Positions 17,120 to 24,797 of a stretch of DNA of 64,000 nucleotides are shown one piece after another. Origin of the DNA: Streptomyces sp. MMG1533 (lineage in GTDB: Bacteria; Actinomycetota; Actinomycetes; Streptomycetales; Streptomycetaceae). How positions within the stretch are numbered: the first letter of the stretch is position 1; each line of letters opens with the position of its first letter. The position numbers were made by a program, and so were the translations under genes. Below the pieces are notes generated by a model. That model worked only from the letters and a program-made list of their open reading frames with translations, had not been told where the DNA came from and did no database searches. The stretch spans positions 130,395 through 194,394 of the forward strand of contig NZ_LGDG01000156.1 of assembly GCF_001279775.1 (NCBI RefSeq). The letters run 5' to 3'.

Positions 17120-17949
17120 CGCGCCGTTCCTTCCAGCGTGTGGGCCGGTGCGGTGGACGCGCGGTGGGTGCGCAGGGCCGCCGTGTAGCCGCGCTCGATC
17201 GGGTTGTCGCCGATGCCGTCCGCCGTCTCGCCGAGCGCGGCCAGTGAGGCGGGGGTGCCGCGGTAGGCGACCCGGCCCGACTCGACGAGGGTGACCTCCG
17301 TGCAGGCCGCCGCAACGTCCTCCACCAGGTGCGTGGAGACGATGACGGTGGACGAGGCGCCCAGCTCGCGCAGCAGCTCGCGGAACTCCACGCGCTGCTC
17401 CGGGTCGAGGCCGGCGGTCGGCTCGTCGAGCAGCAGGACGTCGGGGTCGTTGACGACGGCCTGCGCGATGCCGACGCGGCGGATCATGCCACCGGACAGC
17501 GTCTTGACCTTCGCGTCGATGCGGTCGGCGAGACCGACGCGGGCGACGGCCCGTTCGACGGCGGCCGGGGTGCCGGCGGCGGGCATCTCCTTCAGCCAGG
17601 CCACGTACGCGACGAACTCCCGCACGGTGAACCCCGGGTAGTAGCCGAACTCCTGCGGCAGATAGCCCAGCCGCCGTCGCACCGCAGCACGCCGCCGGTG
17701 GTCGCGGACGTCGTCCCCGAGCAGCTCCACCCGGCCGCCGGTCGGTGCGGCGACCGTGGCGAGGACCCGGATCAGCGAGGTCTTGCCCGCGCCGTTCGGC
17801 CCGAGCAGCCCGTGCACACCGGGGCCGAAGTCGAGGTCCATCGCGTCGAGGGCGACGGTCCTGCGGTGCCGGACGTGCAGGCCGGTCACTCGTATCGTGC
17901 TCAACGGTTCTCCAGACGTGGGACGGGAGGCGGGCGCGGCCGTGCTCAC
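17116..17949 (-). CDS. ABC transporter ATP-binding protein
   Basis: A 277-residue ATPase with all hallmark motifs: Walker A GPNGAGKTS near residues 51-59, Q-loop LGYLPQEFGYYPGFTV, signature LSGGMIRRVGIAQAVV, Walker B DVLLLDEPTAGLDP and H-loop STHLVEDV. The combination Q-loop PQEFG with GGMIRR is typical of exporter ATPases of the CcmA/ABC-2 group. GTG 17949 overlaps the upstream stop (GTGA). The next two genes supply the membrane part. Encoded behind a sigma factor and a zf-HC2 membrane protein, it probably drives export or resistance under that sigma factor's control. Confidence 0.85.
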   Translation of the reverse strand: MSTAAPASRPTSGEPLSTIRVTGLHVRHRRTVALDAMDLDFGPGVHGLLGPNGAGKTSLIRVLATVAAPTGGRVELLGDDVRDHRRRAAVRRRLGYLPQEFGYYPGFTVREFVAYVAWLKEMPAAGTPAAVERAVARVGLADRIDAKVKTLSGGMIRRVGIAQAVVNDPDVLLLDEPTAGLDPEQRVEFRELLRELGASSTVIVSTHLVEDVAAACTEVTLVESGRVAYRGTPASLAALGETADGIGDNPIERGYTAALRTHRASTAPAHTLEGTAR

Positions 17950-18848
17950 GGCCTCTCCAAGCGGTCGTAGGCGGGACGGCGGGCGGCCAGCAGCACGGCG
18001 CACAGGACGGCCGCCGCCGCCCAGCCGCCCTGCGCCGGGGCGCCGTCGAGGCAGTACGCGAGCTGCTCGGACAGGCGGGCCGTCAGCCGGTCGCCGGGCG
18101 CGGCGAGCGCCGGGGCGAGTACGGCGCACAGCCAGCCGCCGCCGGTCACGGCCGTCGCCGCCCGGCAGCCGACCCAGCCGGCCAGCGCCAGCGAGGCCAG
18201 CGTCAGCGCGAGCCCCGGCAGCAGCCAGGCGGCCGCGCCCGGAGCACCCGACGACGGCACCAGCAGCCCGGCCAGCGTCAGCAACGGCAGACTCACCGCC
18301 AGCACGGCGATCGTCCGCGTCAGCACCAGCCGCAGCCCCGCGGACGGCGTGGACGCGGCGATCTCGTGCAGCGGGTCGGCGTGCGACCCGTAGGACAGGG
18401 CGACCCCGGCCACCGGCACGACGGGCGCGATCGCCAGCAGCATGGTCCGGGCGCCGGTGAAGCCGGCGCCGTACGCGAGGACGACGGCCCCGAACGCCAC
18501 CAGCAGCACGGCCGGCAGCCAGGCACCGCGCACGGCGGGGCCGGCGGCCCAGAGGACGCGGGTGGGACGGAGGCCGAGGGACGGGGGAGCGAGCCGGCGG
18601 GACGAGCGGATGCGGGCCCGGGGAGCGGCCGCCGCCGGCCTCGGAGATACCGGCGCCGCCCCCAGCACGGCGCCCCGCACCTCCGCCAGCACCATCCCCG
18701 CCGATGTCTCCCGCACCGCCCGCGACACCCGCGCCGCGCACCGGCCGCAGCCCTCCAGGTGCTTCTCCAGGGACCAGGCGTCCGGTTCCGGGAGGGAGCC
18801 GTCGCCGTAGCGGGTGACGAGGTCGTCGGACGCGTGCCAGCCGGTCAT
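17946..18848 (-). CDS. zf-HC2 (anti-sigma-type) domain fused to a multi-pass membrane domain
   Basis: A 300-residue protein. Residues 1-50 form a putative zinc-binding anti-sigma domain: WSLEKHLEGCGRCAARV gives the H-x3-C-x2-C motif found in RsrA/RskA-type anti-sigma factors. A basic linker (about 65-95) leads to about six hydrophobic segments (105-290), far more than the single span usual in membrane anti-sigma factors; this part resembles ABC-2 permease cores. ATG 18848 overlaps the sigma stop by 4 nt and its stop overlaps the ATPase start. It may hold the sigma factor at the membrane and be part of the transporter itself, coupling transport state to transcription (inference). Confidence 0.75.
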   Translation of the reverse strand: MTGWHASDDLVTRYGDGSLPEPDAWSLEKHLEGCGRCAARVSRAVRETSAGMVLAEVRGAVLGAAPVSPRPAAAAPRARIRSSRRLAPPSLGLRPTRVLWAAGPAVRGAWLPAVLLVAFGAVVLAYGAGFTGARTMLLAIAPVVPVAGVALSYGSHADPLHEIAASTPSAGLRLVLTRTIAVLAVSLPLLTLAGLLVPSSGAPGAAAWLLPGLALTLASLALAGWVGCRAATAVTGGGWLCAVLAPALAAPGDRLTARLSEQLAYCLDGAPAQGGWAAAAVLCAVLLAARRPAYDRLERP

Positions 18849-19471
18849 GCCGGGCCTCCCATCGGTGACGGGTTCAACTGGGCGAGGGCCGCCCGGAGTT
18901 CGGCGCGGGCGCGCATCGCGCGGGACTTGACGGTGCCCTCGGGTATGCCGAGCAGCCGGGCCGTCTCGCGGGTGGTCAGCCCGTCGACGACCGTGGCGCG
19001 CAGCACCTCGCGCAGCTCGGGGGAGATCCGGTCGAGGGCGGTGCCGACGTCGCCGTACTCCAGTGCGGCCAGCACCCGGTCCTCCGCGGACGGCGTGGAC
19101 GCGTACCCGACGTGTGTCTCGTCGGCCGGCGTGTCCAAGGGCGCCGTCTCCAGCCGCGCGGCCCGCTCGTGCGCCCGTCGCGCGTCGACCAGGCGCCGCG
19201 CGGCGATGGTCCACAGCCAGCCGCCGGCCTCCTCGCCACGGTGCCCGGCCGCCGACCGCCACACCGTGACGAACGTGTCCTGGAGCGCCTCGCGCACGAC
19301 CTCCGCGTCGGCGCAGCGCCGGGTCAGCCGGGCGTGCAGCCAGCCCGCGTGCCGGTCGTACAGCTCGGCCATCGCCGCCGAGTCCCCGGCCGCGACCGCG
19401 CGCAGCAGCGCCGCGTCGGAGTCTCCCTCGTCCTTCTCCCGGTGGCCCCCCATGGGGCGGAACAGTCTCAC
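18845..19471 (-). CDS. ECF sigma factor heading the ABC operon
   Basis: A 208-residue extracytoplasmic-function sigma factor. Sigma2 covers about residues 22-90 (AMAELYDRHAGWLHARL, then DTFVTVWRSA and GGWLWTIAARRLVDARR). Sigma4 covers about 145-200 (ISPELREVLRATVVDG, LTTRETARLLGIPEGTVKSRA). The GTG at 19471 sits seven nt after a possible -10, so the mRNA may be leaderless; an ATG at 19453 lacks a ribosome binding site. It is followed by its predicted zf-HC2 anti-sigma partner with a 4-nt overlap. It probably autoregulates the five-gene operon. Confidence 0.88.
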   Translation of the reverse strand: MRLFRPMGGHREKDEGDSDAALLRAVAAGDSAAMAELYDRHAGWLHARLTRRCADAEVVREALQDTFVTVWRSAAGHRGEEAGGWLWTIAARRLVDARRAHERAARLETAPLDTPADETHVGYASTPSAEDRVLAALEYGDVGTALDRISPELREVLRATVVDGLTTRETARLLGIPEGTVKSRAMRARAELRAALAQLNPSPMGGPA

Positions 19472-19480
19472 AACCTGTCT

Positions 19481-19506
19481 ATCGACCGGCTCGGAGCGCC
19501 CGGTTC
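19481..19506 (-). promoter_or_regulatory. Possible ECF-type promoter of the sigma operon
   Basis: On the minus strand GAACC (19506-19502) is followed 17 nt later by CGAT (19484-19481), in the style of ECF promoters (GGAAC...CGT). This would start transcription at or near the GTG of the sigma gene. The match is partial. Confidence 0.3.
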
Positions 19507-19601
19507 ACGAGGCCCTCCGGCACCCTGTTGCCCGTCGTCGCCCGTCCCCCGGCGAGAGTGGACGTCGTGGGCGGTTTATCCCAATCTGGAGGTATCGCGC
19601 C

Positions 19602-19633
19602 GGAACAGAATGTGAGTAGAGGCACGTTGTTCC
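19602..19633 (+). promoter_or_regulatory. GGAAC-18-CGTT promoter-like element before the 75-aa gene
   Basis: GGAAC (19602-19606) and CGTT (19625-19628) are 18 nt apart, resembling an ECF sigma promoter. The same DNA carries the inverted arms GGAACA (19602-19607) and TGTTCC (19628-19633). It lies about 80 nt before the plus-strand gene at 19709. Speculatively it could be a target of the divergent sigma factor. Confidence 0.3.
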
Positions 19634-19708
19634 ATTCCGTACGTCTGTCGCCGCGACCACTGGGTAGGGCTGCGGTAACCGATCGTCGGACCCGACAAGG
19701 AGGCCCCC

Positions 19709-19936
19709 GTGGCCGCAGCAGCACACCTTCTGCTCCCGCCCCTCTCCAAACCCGAGGCGGAGCCGTCCGCCCCATCCGAGTTCCACTTCTGCGTGTTCAG
19801 CGCGGAGGGAGCCTGCGCCGAGGCGCCCCTCACCAGCGAGCCGCCCCTGCCGGACGCCGAGCCCCTCACCAGCGAGCCGCCGCTCGCCGACGCCGCCCCG
19901 TTGACCAGCGAGTCCGACGCCTACGCGGAGCACTAG
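19709..19936 (+). CDS. Small acidic repeat protein preceding malQ
   Basis: A 75-residue protein of unknown function, strongly supported as real: AAGGAGG lies five nt before GTG 19709 and its TAG abuts the malQ ATG. The last 36 residues are three 12-residue units, PLTSEPPLPDAE, PLTSEPPLADAA and PLTSESDAYAEH (residues 40-51, 52-63 and 64-75), matching 36-bp DNA repeats. The N-terminal half is Pro/Glu-rich with two Cys (FHFCVF, GACAEA). No signal or membrane segment. The design (N-terminal part plus repeated Thr/Ser/Glu units) resembles a modified-peptide precursor or a disordered acidic protein. No maturation enzyme is adjacent, so I assign no function. Confidence 0.75.
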   Translation: MAAAAHLLLPPLSKPEAEPSAPSEFHFCVFSAEGACAEAPLTSEPPLPDAEPLTSEPPLADAAPLTSESDAYAEH

Positions 19937-22030
19937 ATGACAGCACCCCGGTCGGTCGAGCCGCCCACCGAGGACCTGTCCCGGCTCGCCGCGCTGCACG
20001 GCGTGGCGACCTCCTACAGCCCCTCCCCGGACCGTACGGTCGCGGCCTCGGCCGCCGCCGTCACCCGGGCCCTGGCCGCCCTCGGTGTCGACGCGGGCAC
20101 CCCCGCGGCCGTCCGGGGCGCACTCGCCGCACGTGAACGGGAACTGCGCGAGCGGCTGCTGCCGCCGACGGTGGCGTGCTGGAGCGGCGGTACGCCCGCC
20201 GCCCTGGACGCCCTCCCGGCCGGCACCCGCCTGCGCATCGAGACCGAACAGGGCGAGACCCGTGCCTCCGCCGGTCAACTCCCTCCCGGCTTCCACCGGT
20301 TGACCGCCACCGCCCCCGACGGCCGTACCGCCCGCGCCCACTTGATCGTGGCCCCGCCGCGACTGCCCGCGCCGCCCGGACGCTCGTACGGCCTGCTCGT
20401 CCAGCTCTACTCCCTTCTCTCCCGGCACTCCTGGGGCATGGGCGACCTCGGTGACCTCGCCGAACTGACCGCCTGGGCCGGCCGCGCGCTCGGCGCCGGA
20501 TTCGTCCAGGTCAACCCGCTGCACGCGGCCGTGCCCGGCGCCCCCACCGACCCGTCCCCCTACCGGCCCTCCTCACGCCGTTTCCCGGACCCTGTGCACC
20601 TGCGGATCGAGGACATCCCCGAGTACGCGTACGTGGCGGACCGCGAGCGCGTGCGGGGCCTGCTGGAGCGGGCGGAGCGGCTGCGCGCGTCGGTGCTGGA
20701 GAAGGGCGCGTTGATCGACCGGGACGCGGTGTGGGAACTCAAGCGGGAGGCGCTGGAGCTGGTACGGGACGTGCCGCTCGGGCCGGGCCGGCGCGCCGCC
20801 TACTGCGACTACCTCGCCGAGCAGGGCGAGGCCCTGGAGGACCACGCCACCTGGTGCGCCCTCGCCGAGGTGCACGGCTCCGACTGGCACCGGTGGCCGG
20901 CCCCCCTGCGCGACCCGCGCTCGGCCGAAACGGCCCGCGCCCGCGGGGATTTGATGGACCGCGTGGACTTCCACACCCGCCTCGCCTGGCTCACCGACAC
21001 CCAGCTCACCGCCGCCCAGCGCGCGGCCCGCGAGGCGGGGATGCCGGTGGGGGTGGTCCACGACCTCGCGGTCGGGGTCCATCCCTCGGGCGCCGACGCG
21101 TGGGCGCAGCAGGCGTACTTCGCGGCGGGCATGTCGGTGGGCGCACCACCGGACGCCTTCAACGCGCGCGGCCAGGACTGGGGCCTGCCGCCCTGGAGGC
21201 CGGACCGCCTGGCCGAGTCGGGCTACGCGCCCTTCCGGACCTTGTTGAGGGCGCTGTTCCGCTACGCGGGCGCCCTGCGCATCGACCACGTCATGGGCCT
21301 GTTCCGGCTGTGGTGGGTCCCGCTCGGCGAACCGCCCACGGAGGGCACGTACGTCCGCTACGACGCCGAGGCCATGCTCGCCGTCCTGGTCCTGGAGGCC
21401 TCGCGGGCCGGGGCGGTGGTGATCGGCGAGGACCTGGGCACGGTCGAGCCCGGTGTCCGCGAGACGCTGCGCGAGCGGGGGGTGCTCGGCACATCGGTGC
21501 TGTGGTTCGAACGCGACTGGGACGGCGACGGCCGCCCCCTGCCCCCCGACCACTGGCGTGCCGACTGCCTGGCCACCGCCACCACCCACGACCTGCCGCC
21601 CACCGCGGCCCGCCTCACCGGCGAACACGTCGAACTCCGCGACCGCCTCGGCCTGTTGACCCGCCCCCTGGACGAGGAACGGGCGGAGGCGTCGGCCGAC
21701 GCGGCCGAGTGGCTTGCCCTGCTGGCCAGGCTGGGCCTCCTGCAGGGCACCGGCGGCGGCATCGACACGTCCTCGGAGGAGGCCGAGATCCAGGCCGTCC
21801 ACCGCTACCTCCTCCACACCCCCGCCCGCATGGTCGGCATCTGGCTCCCGGACACCATCGGCGACCGCCGCCCACAGAACCTGCCGGGCACGTGGGACCA
21901 GTACCCGAACTGGCGGTTGCCGATCGCGGACACGGAAGGGCGGCCGGTGACGCTGGAGGAACTGGCGGGCTCACCGAGGCTGCATGCGCTGGTGGACGTC
22001 CTCCGCCAGCCCGCGGACGGCGCCTCGTGA
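19937..22030 (+). CDS. malQ: 4-alpha-glucanotransferase (amylomaltase)
   Basis: A 697-residue GH77 enzyme that transfers alpha-1,4-glucan segments between maltodextrins in the cytoplasm. GH77 catalytic regions are visible: LRIDHVMGLFRLWWVP (nucleophile D450), VIGEDLGTVEPGV (acid/base E498) and TTHDLPPTA (D552). Substrate loops QVNPLHAA and YRPSSRRFPDPVH are near residues 195-220. An N-terminal extension of about 135 residues precedes the barrel, as in actinobacterial MalQ proteins. It follows the 75-aa gene without a gap, so the two share a transcript. It serves maltodextrin and glycogen turnover. Confidence 0.93.
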   Translation: MTAPRSVEPPTEDLSRLAALHGVATSYSPSPDRTVAASAAAVTRALAALGVDAGTPAAVRGALAARERELRERLLPPTVACWSGGTPAALDALPAGTRLRIETEQGETRASAGQLPPGFHRLTATAPDGRTARAHLIVAPPRLPAPPGRSYGLLVQLYSLLSRHSWGMGDLGDLAELTAWAGRALGAGFVQVNPLHAAVPGAPTDPSPYRPSSRRFPDPVHLRIEDIPEYAYVADRERVRGLLERAERLRASVLEKGALIDRDAVWELKREALELVRDVPLGPGRRAAYCDYLAEQGEALEDHATWCALAEVHGSDWHRWPAPLRDPRSAETARARGDLMDRVDFHTRLAWLTDTQLTAAQRAAREAGMPVGVVHDLAVGVHPSGADAWAQQAYFAAGMSVGAPPDAFNARGQDWGLPPWRPDRLAESGYAPFRTLLRALFRYAGALRIDHVMGLFRLWWVPLGEPPTEGTYVRYDAEAMLAVLVLEASRAGAVVIGEDLGTVEPGVRETLRERGVLGTSVLWFERDWDGDGRPLPPDHWRADCLATATTHDLPPTAARLTGEHVELRDRLGLLTRPLDEERAEASADAAEWLALLARLGLLQGTGGGIDTSSEEAEIQAVHRYLLHTPARMVGIWLPDTIGDRRPQNLPGTWDQYPNWRLPIADTEGRPVTLEELAGSPRLHALVDVLRQPADGAS

Positions 22031-22095
22031 GCGCAGCTCACCTCATACGGCACCCCGGACGCGCGTCCCTTCGGACCGTTCGCTACTTTGGCCCT

Positions 22096-22374
22096 GTGAA
22101 GAAGAACGCCCTGCGCGCCGGCGCCCTGGCTGCCGGTACGACGCTGATGATGCTGCTCATGTCGTCCCCCGCGCTCGCGCTGACCCGCGACGACGGTGAC
22201 GACCCCGGCACGGGCCTGAGCGTCATCGAGACGCTGGGGCTCTACGTCGTGGCCCCCATCGCCCTGTTCGCGGTCATCGCCGGCCTGGTGATGGTCCTGG
22301 ACAAGTCGCACGAGTCGCACCGGGTGACGACCGGCAACATCAAGACCAAGGCCACGGCCGGCTCGAAGGCCTGA
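22096..22374 (+). CDS. Small secreted/membrane protein
   Basis: A 92-residue protein of unknown function. Residues 1-30 read as a signal peptide or first membrane span (KKNALRAGALAAGTT then LMMLLMSSPALA). A second span is at about 48-68 (LYVVAPIALFAVIAGLVMVL), followed by a short basic tail. GTG 22096 lacks a ribosome binding site. TACTTT at 22084-22089 lies seven nt upstream and would suit the -10 of a leaderless transcript (inference). A GC hairpin at 22395-22409 may end transcription. 22410-22536 holds nothing that I can support. Confidence 0.7.
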   Translation: MKKNALRAGALAAGTTLMMLLMSSPALALTRDDGDDPGTGLSVIETLGLYVVAPIALFAVIAGLVMVLDKSHESHRVTTGNIKTKATAGSKA

Positions 22375-22536
22375 CCGGGGCGTTCCCCGCCCCGAGCCCG
22401 GACCGGGCTTCCTGCGTGCTCCCTCAGGGCGCCGCCTCCGCCGTACGTACGCGCAGCAGCCGTACACGGGCGGGGCCGGCGCCCTTGGCGCGTTTCCGGC
22501 CGCCCGCCCCGGCGGCTTCGGCCGGGCCGCCCCGCC

Positions 22537-23115
22537 TCACGGGCTGGGCGCCGTCAGGTACCGCTGCACCGTGGGCGCCAGCCACGCCACGATCTCCTGG
22601 GGGTGCAGCGCCACGACCGGCGGGAGCCGCAGGACGTACCGGGTGAGGGCCAGTCCCAGCAACTGGGTCGCCACGAGCGCCGCCCGTGCCGGAACCTGCT
22701 CGGGGTCCGGGCACACCTGGCGGGTGACCGGCAGCACTTGGTCCCTGAAGATGCCCTGCATGCGCTCGGCCCCTGCCTGATTGGTCGCGCCGACCCGGAG
22801 CAGGGCGGTGAGCACCTCGTTGTCCTCCCACATGTCGAGGAAGTGCGTGACGAGGGCCCGGCCGACGTCCTGCCGGGTCAGCGTGCCCAGGTCCGGCAGT
22901 TTCAGGTCGACGGCGACCGTGGCCGCGAACAGGCCCTCCTTGTTGCCGTAGTAGCGCATCACCATCGACGGATCGATGTTCGCGTCCTTGGCGATGGCCC
23001 GGATGGTGGCCCGCTCGTACCCGTCGGCCGCGAACCGTTCGCGGGCCGCGGCGAGGATCGCGGTGCGGGTGGTGTCGGAACGCCTCGGCCGGCCGGCGGG
23101 GGTGCTTTCACTCAT
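22537..23115 (-). CDS. TetR-family regulator of the adjacent monooxygenase
   Basis: A 192-residue TetR regulator. The DNA-binding helix-turn-helix is at residues 18-65 (AILAAARERFAADGYERATI, then IAKDANIDPSMVMRYYGNKEGLF). The C-terminal ligand domain is helical and unassigned. It is transcribed divergently from the FAD monooxygenase across a 141-nt region carrying several GCCAAC/GTTGGC half-sites, so it most likely represses itself and the monooxygenase until an aromatic or antibiotic-like ligand binds. ATG 23115 is used; a longer open frame upstream is only a shadow of the monooxygenase. Confidence 0.85.
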   Translation of the reverse strand: MSESTPAGRPRRSDTTRTAILAAARERFAADGYERATIRAIAKDANIDPSMVMRYYGNKEGLFAATVAVDLKLPDLGTLTRQDVGRALVTHFLDMWEDNEVLTALLRVGATNQAGAERMQGIFRDQVLPVTRQVCPDPEQVPARAALVATQLLGLALTRYVLRLPPVVALHPQEIVAWLAPTVQRYLTAPSP

Positions 23116-23243
23116 GCCAACAATCGTAGGCCAACGAATGTAGGCCAACAAGTGTTGACCCTTTGATTCGGCGGCGCTAGTCTCGTCAACGAGCGTTGGC
23201 AAACAGACGTTGGCAAACAATCGTCGAGCGACAGGCGTTGGCA
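23116..23243. promoter_or_regulatory. TetR operator array with monooxygenase promoter
   Basis: TTGACC (23155-23160), 17 nt, TAGTCT (23178-23183) forms a good plus-strand promoter. Around it are three GCCAAC copies on one side (near 23115, 23129 and 23143; the last two within TAGGCCAACGAATG and TAGGCCAACAAGTG) and GTTGGC copies on the other (near 23195, 23209 and 23236; two within CGTTGGCAAACA). Inverted half-sites on both flanks of the promoter point to TetR occupancy. Confidence 0.65.
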
Positions 23244-23256
23244 TCAGGAGGCCCTC

Positions 23257-24714
23257 ATGAACGGCACCGGCACCAACAGCACGACCAGCTCCGTGATCAT
23301 CGTCGGCTCCGGCCCCACCGGCCTCCTCCTGGCCGGTGACCTCGCCACCGCCGGCATCCCCGTCACCCTCGTCGAGAGGCGCCCGCACAAGGTCGGCAAC
23401 CTCTCCCGCGCCTTCGTCCTGCATGCCCGCACCCTCGAGCAGCTCGACGCCCGCGGCCTCGCCGACGAACTCGAGGCCGTGGGCCGCCCCCTCGACCGCC
23501 TCCGCCTCTTCGCCCGGCTCACCGTCGAGCTCGACACCCTCCCCTCCCGCTTCAACCACCTCCTCGTCCTCCCGCAGTACGAGGTGGAGAAGGTCCTGGA
23601 GCGGCGGGCCGTCGAGGCGGGGGCCGGGTTCCGGTACGAGACCGAGGTGACCGGGCTGGCCCAAGACGCGGACGGCGTGACCGTCCAGGTCCGCACCACC
23701 GCCGGGGCGACGGAGGAACTGCGTGCCGCGTACGTCGTCGGCGCCGACGGCATGCGCAGCGCCGTGCGGAACGCGATCGGGCTGCCGTTCCCCGGCCACT
23801 CCGTGATCCGTTCCGTCGTCCTCGCGGACGTGAAGCTGGCCGAGGAGCCCGACACCCTGCTCACCGTCAACGCGGCCGGTGACGCCTTCGCCTTCCTCGC
23901 GCCCTTCGGCGACGGCTACTACCGCGTGATCGGCTGGAACCGCGCCCGCAACGTCCCCGACAGCGAGCCCCTCGACCTCGACGAGGTCAAGGAGGTCACC
24001 CGGCTCGCCCTCGGCCGTGACTTCGGGATGTACGACGCCCGCTGGATGTCCCGCTTCCACAGCGACGAACGCCAGGCGCCCGCCTACCGCGTCGACCGCG
24101 TCTTCCTCGCCGGGGACGCCGCGCACGTCCACACCCCGGCCGGCGGGCAGGGCATGAACACCGGCCTCCAGGACGCGGCCAACCTGAGCTGGAAGCTCGC
24201 CCAGGTCGTCGGCGGCCACGCGGCCCCGGAACTCCTCGACACCTACCAGGCCGAACGCCACCCGGTCGGCAGGTCGGTGCTCCGCAGCAGCGGCGGCATC
24301 GTGCGCCTCGCCATGGCCAAGCGCCCCTGGGAACTGGCGTTCCGGGCGGCCCTCACCAGCTTCCTCAACGGCGTCGCCCCGGCCCGCCGCAAGGTGGCCG
24401 GCAAGATCACCGGCATCGGCTACAAGTACGAGGCGCCCCGAGGCTCCCACCGCCTCACCGGCACCCGTGTCCCCGACGTCGCCCTCGCCGGCGGCGGCCG
24501 CCTCTACGAGGCCCTGCGCGGCGGACGGTTCGTGCTGATCACGCCCGACGCGTACGACGGGAGCGGCGCCCGCAAGGACCGCCTCGCCGTGGCCCGCTGG
24601 GCGAGCGACCGCCGTACGACCGTCCTGGTGCGGCCCGACGGGTACGTGGCCTGGGCGGCCGACTCCGCCGACCCGGTGACGATCGAGTCCGCCCTCGCGG
24701 CGCGGGTGGGCTGA
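23257..24714 (+). CDS. FAD-dependent aromatic monooxygenase (PheA/TfdB, rifampicin-monooxygenase-like)
   Basis: A 485-residue class A flavoprotein hydroxylase. GxGxxG FAD motif VIIVGSGPTGLLLAGDLA is at residues 13-30. The DG motif reads VGADGMRSAVRNAIG, and the second FAD motif VFLAGDAAHVHTPAGGQGMNTGLQDA is near residues 285-310. A thioredoxin-like C-terminal extension from about residue 390 ends the protein, as in phenol hydroxylase and rifampicin monooxygenase relatives. AGGAGG lies five nt before ATG 23257. It is divergent from a TetR gene, suggesting inducible detoxification of an aromatic compound. The substrate cannot be read from sequence. Confidence 0.87.
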   Translation: MNGTGTNSTTSSVIIVGSGPTGLLLAGDLATAGIPVTLVERRPHKVGNLSRAFVLHARTLEQLDARGLADELEAVGRPLDRLRLFARLTVELDTLPSRFNHLLVLPQYEVEKVLERRAVEAGAGFRYETEVTGLAQDADGVTVQVRTTAGATEELRAAYVVGADGMRSAVRNAIGLPFPGHSVIRSVVLADVKLAEEPDTLLTVNAAGDAFAFLAPFGDGYYRVIGWNRARNVPDSEPLDLDEVKEVTRLALGRDFGMYDARWMSRFHSDERQAPAYRVDRVFLAGDAAHVHTPAGGQGMNTGLQDAANLSWKLAQVVGGHAAPELLDTYQAERHPVGRSVLRSSGGIVRLAMAKRPWELAFRAALTSFLNGVAPARRKVAGKITGIGYKYEAPRGSHRLTGTRVPDVALAGGGRLYEALRGGRFVLITPDAYDGSGARKDRLAVARWASDRRTTVLVRPDGYVAWAADSADPVTIESALAARVG

Positions 24715-24797
24715 ACCCGCTCTATCAAGTCTGGGTCCGCTGAACCCGCTCTATGAGGTCTCGGTCCGCTGAACCCGCTCTATGAGGTCTCGGTCCC
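24711..24797. repeat. Three tandem 29-bp repeats over convergent stop codons
   Basis: Units 24711-24739, 24740-24768 and 24769-24797 all begin CTGAACCCGCTCTAT; the second and third differ by one base. Each copy contains the TGA of the monooxygenase (plus) and the TAG of the marR gene (minus), so both gene ends have been duplicated. Confidence 0.9.
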
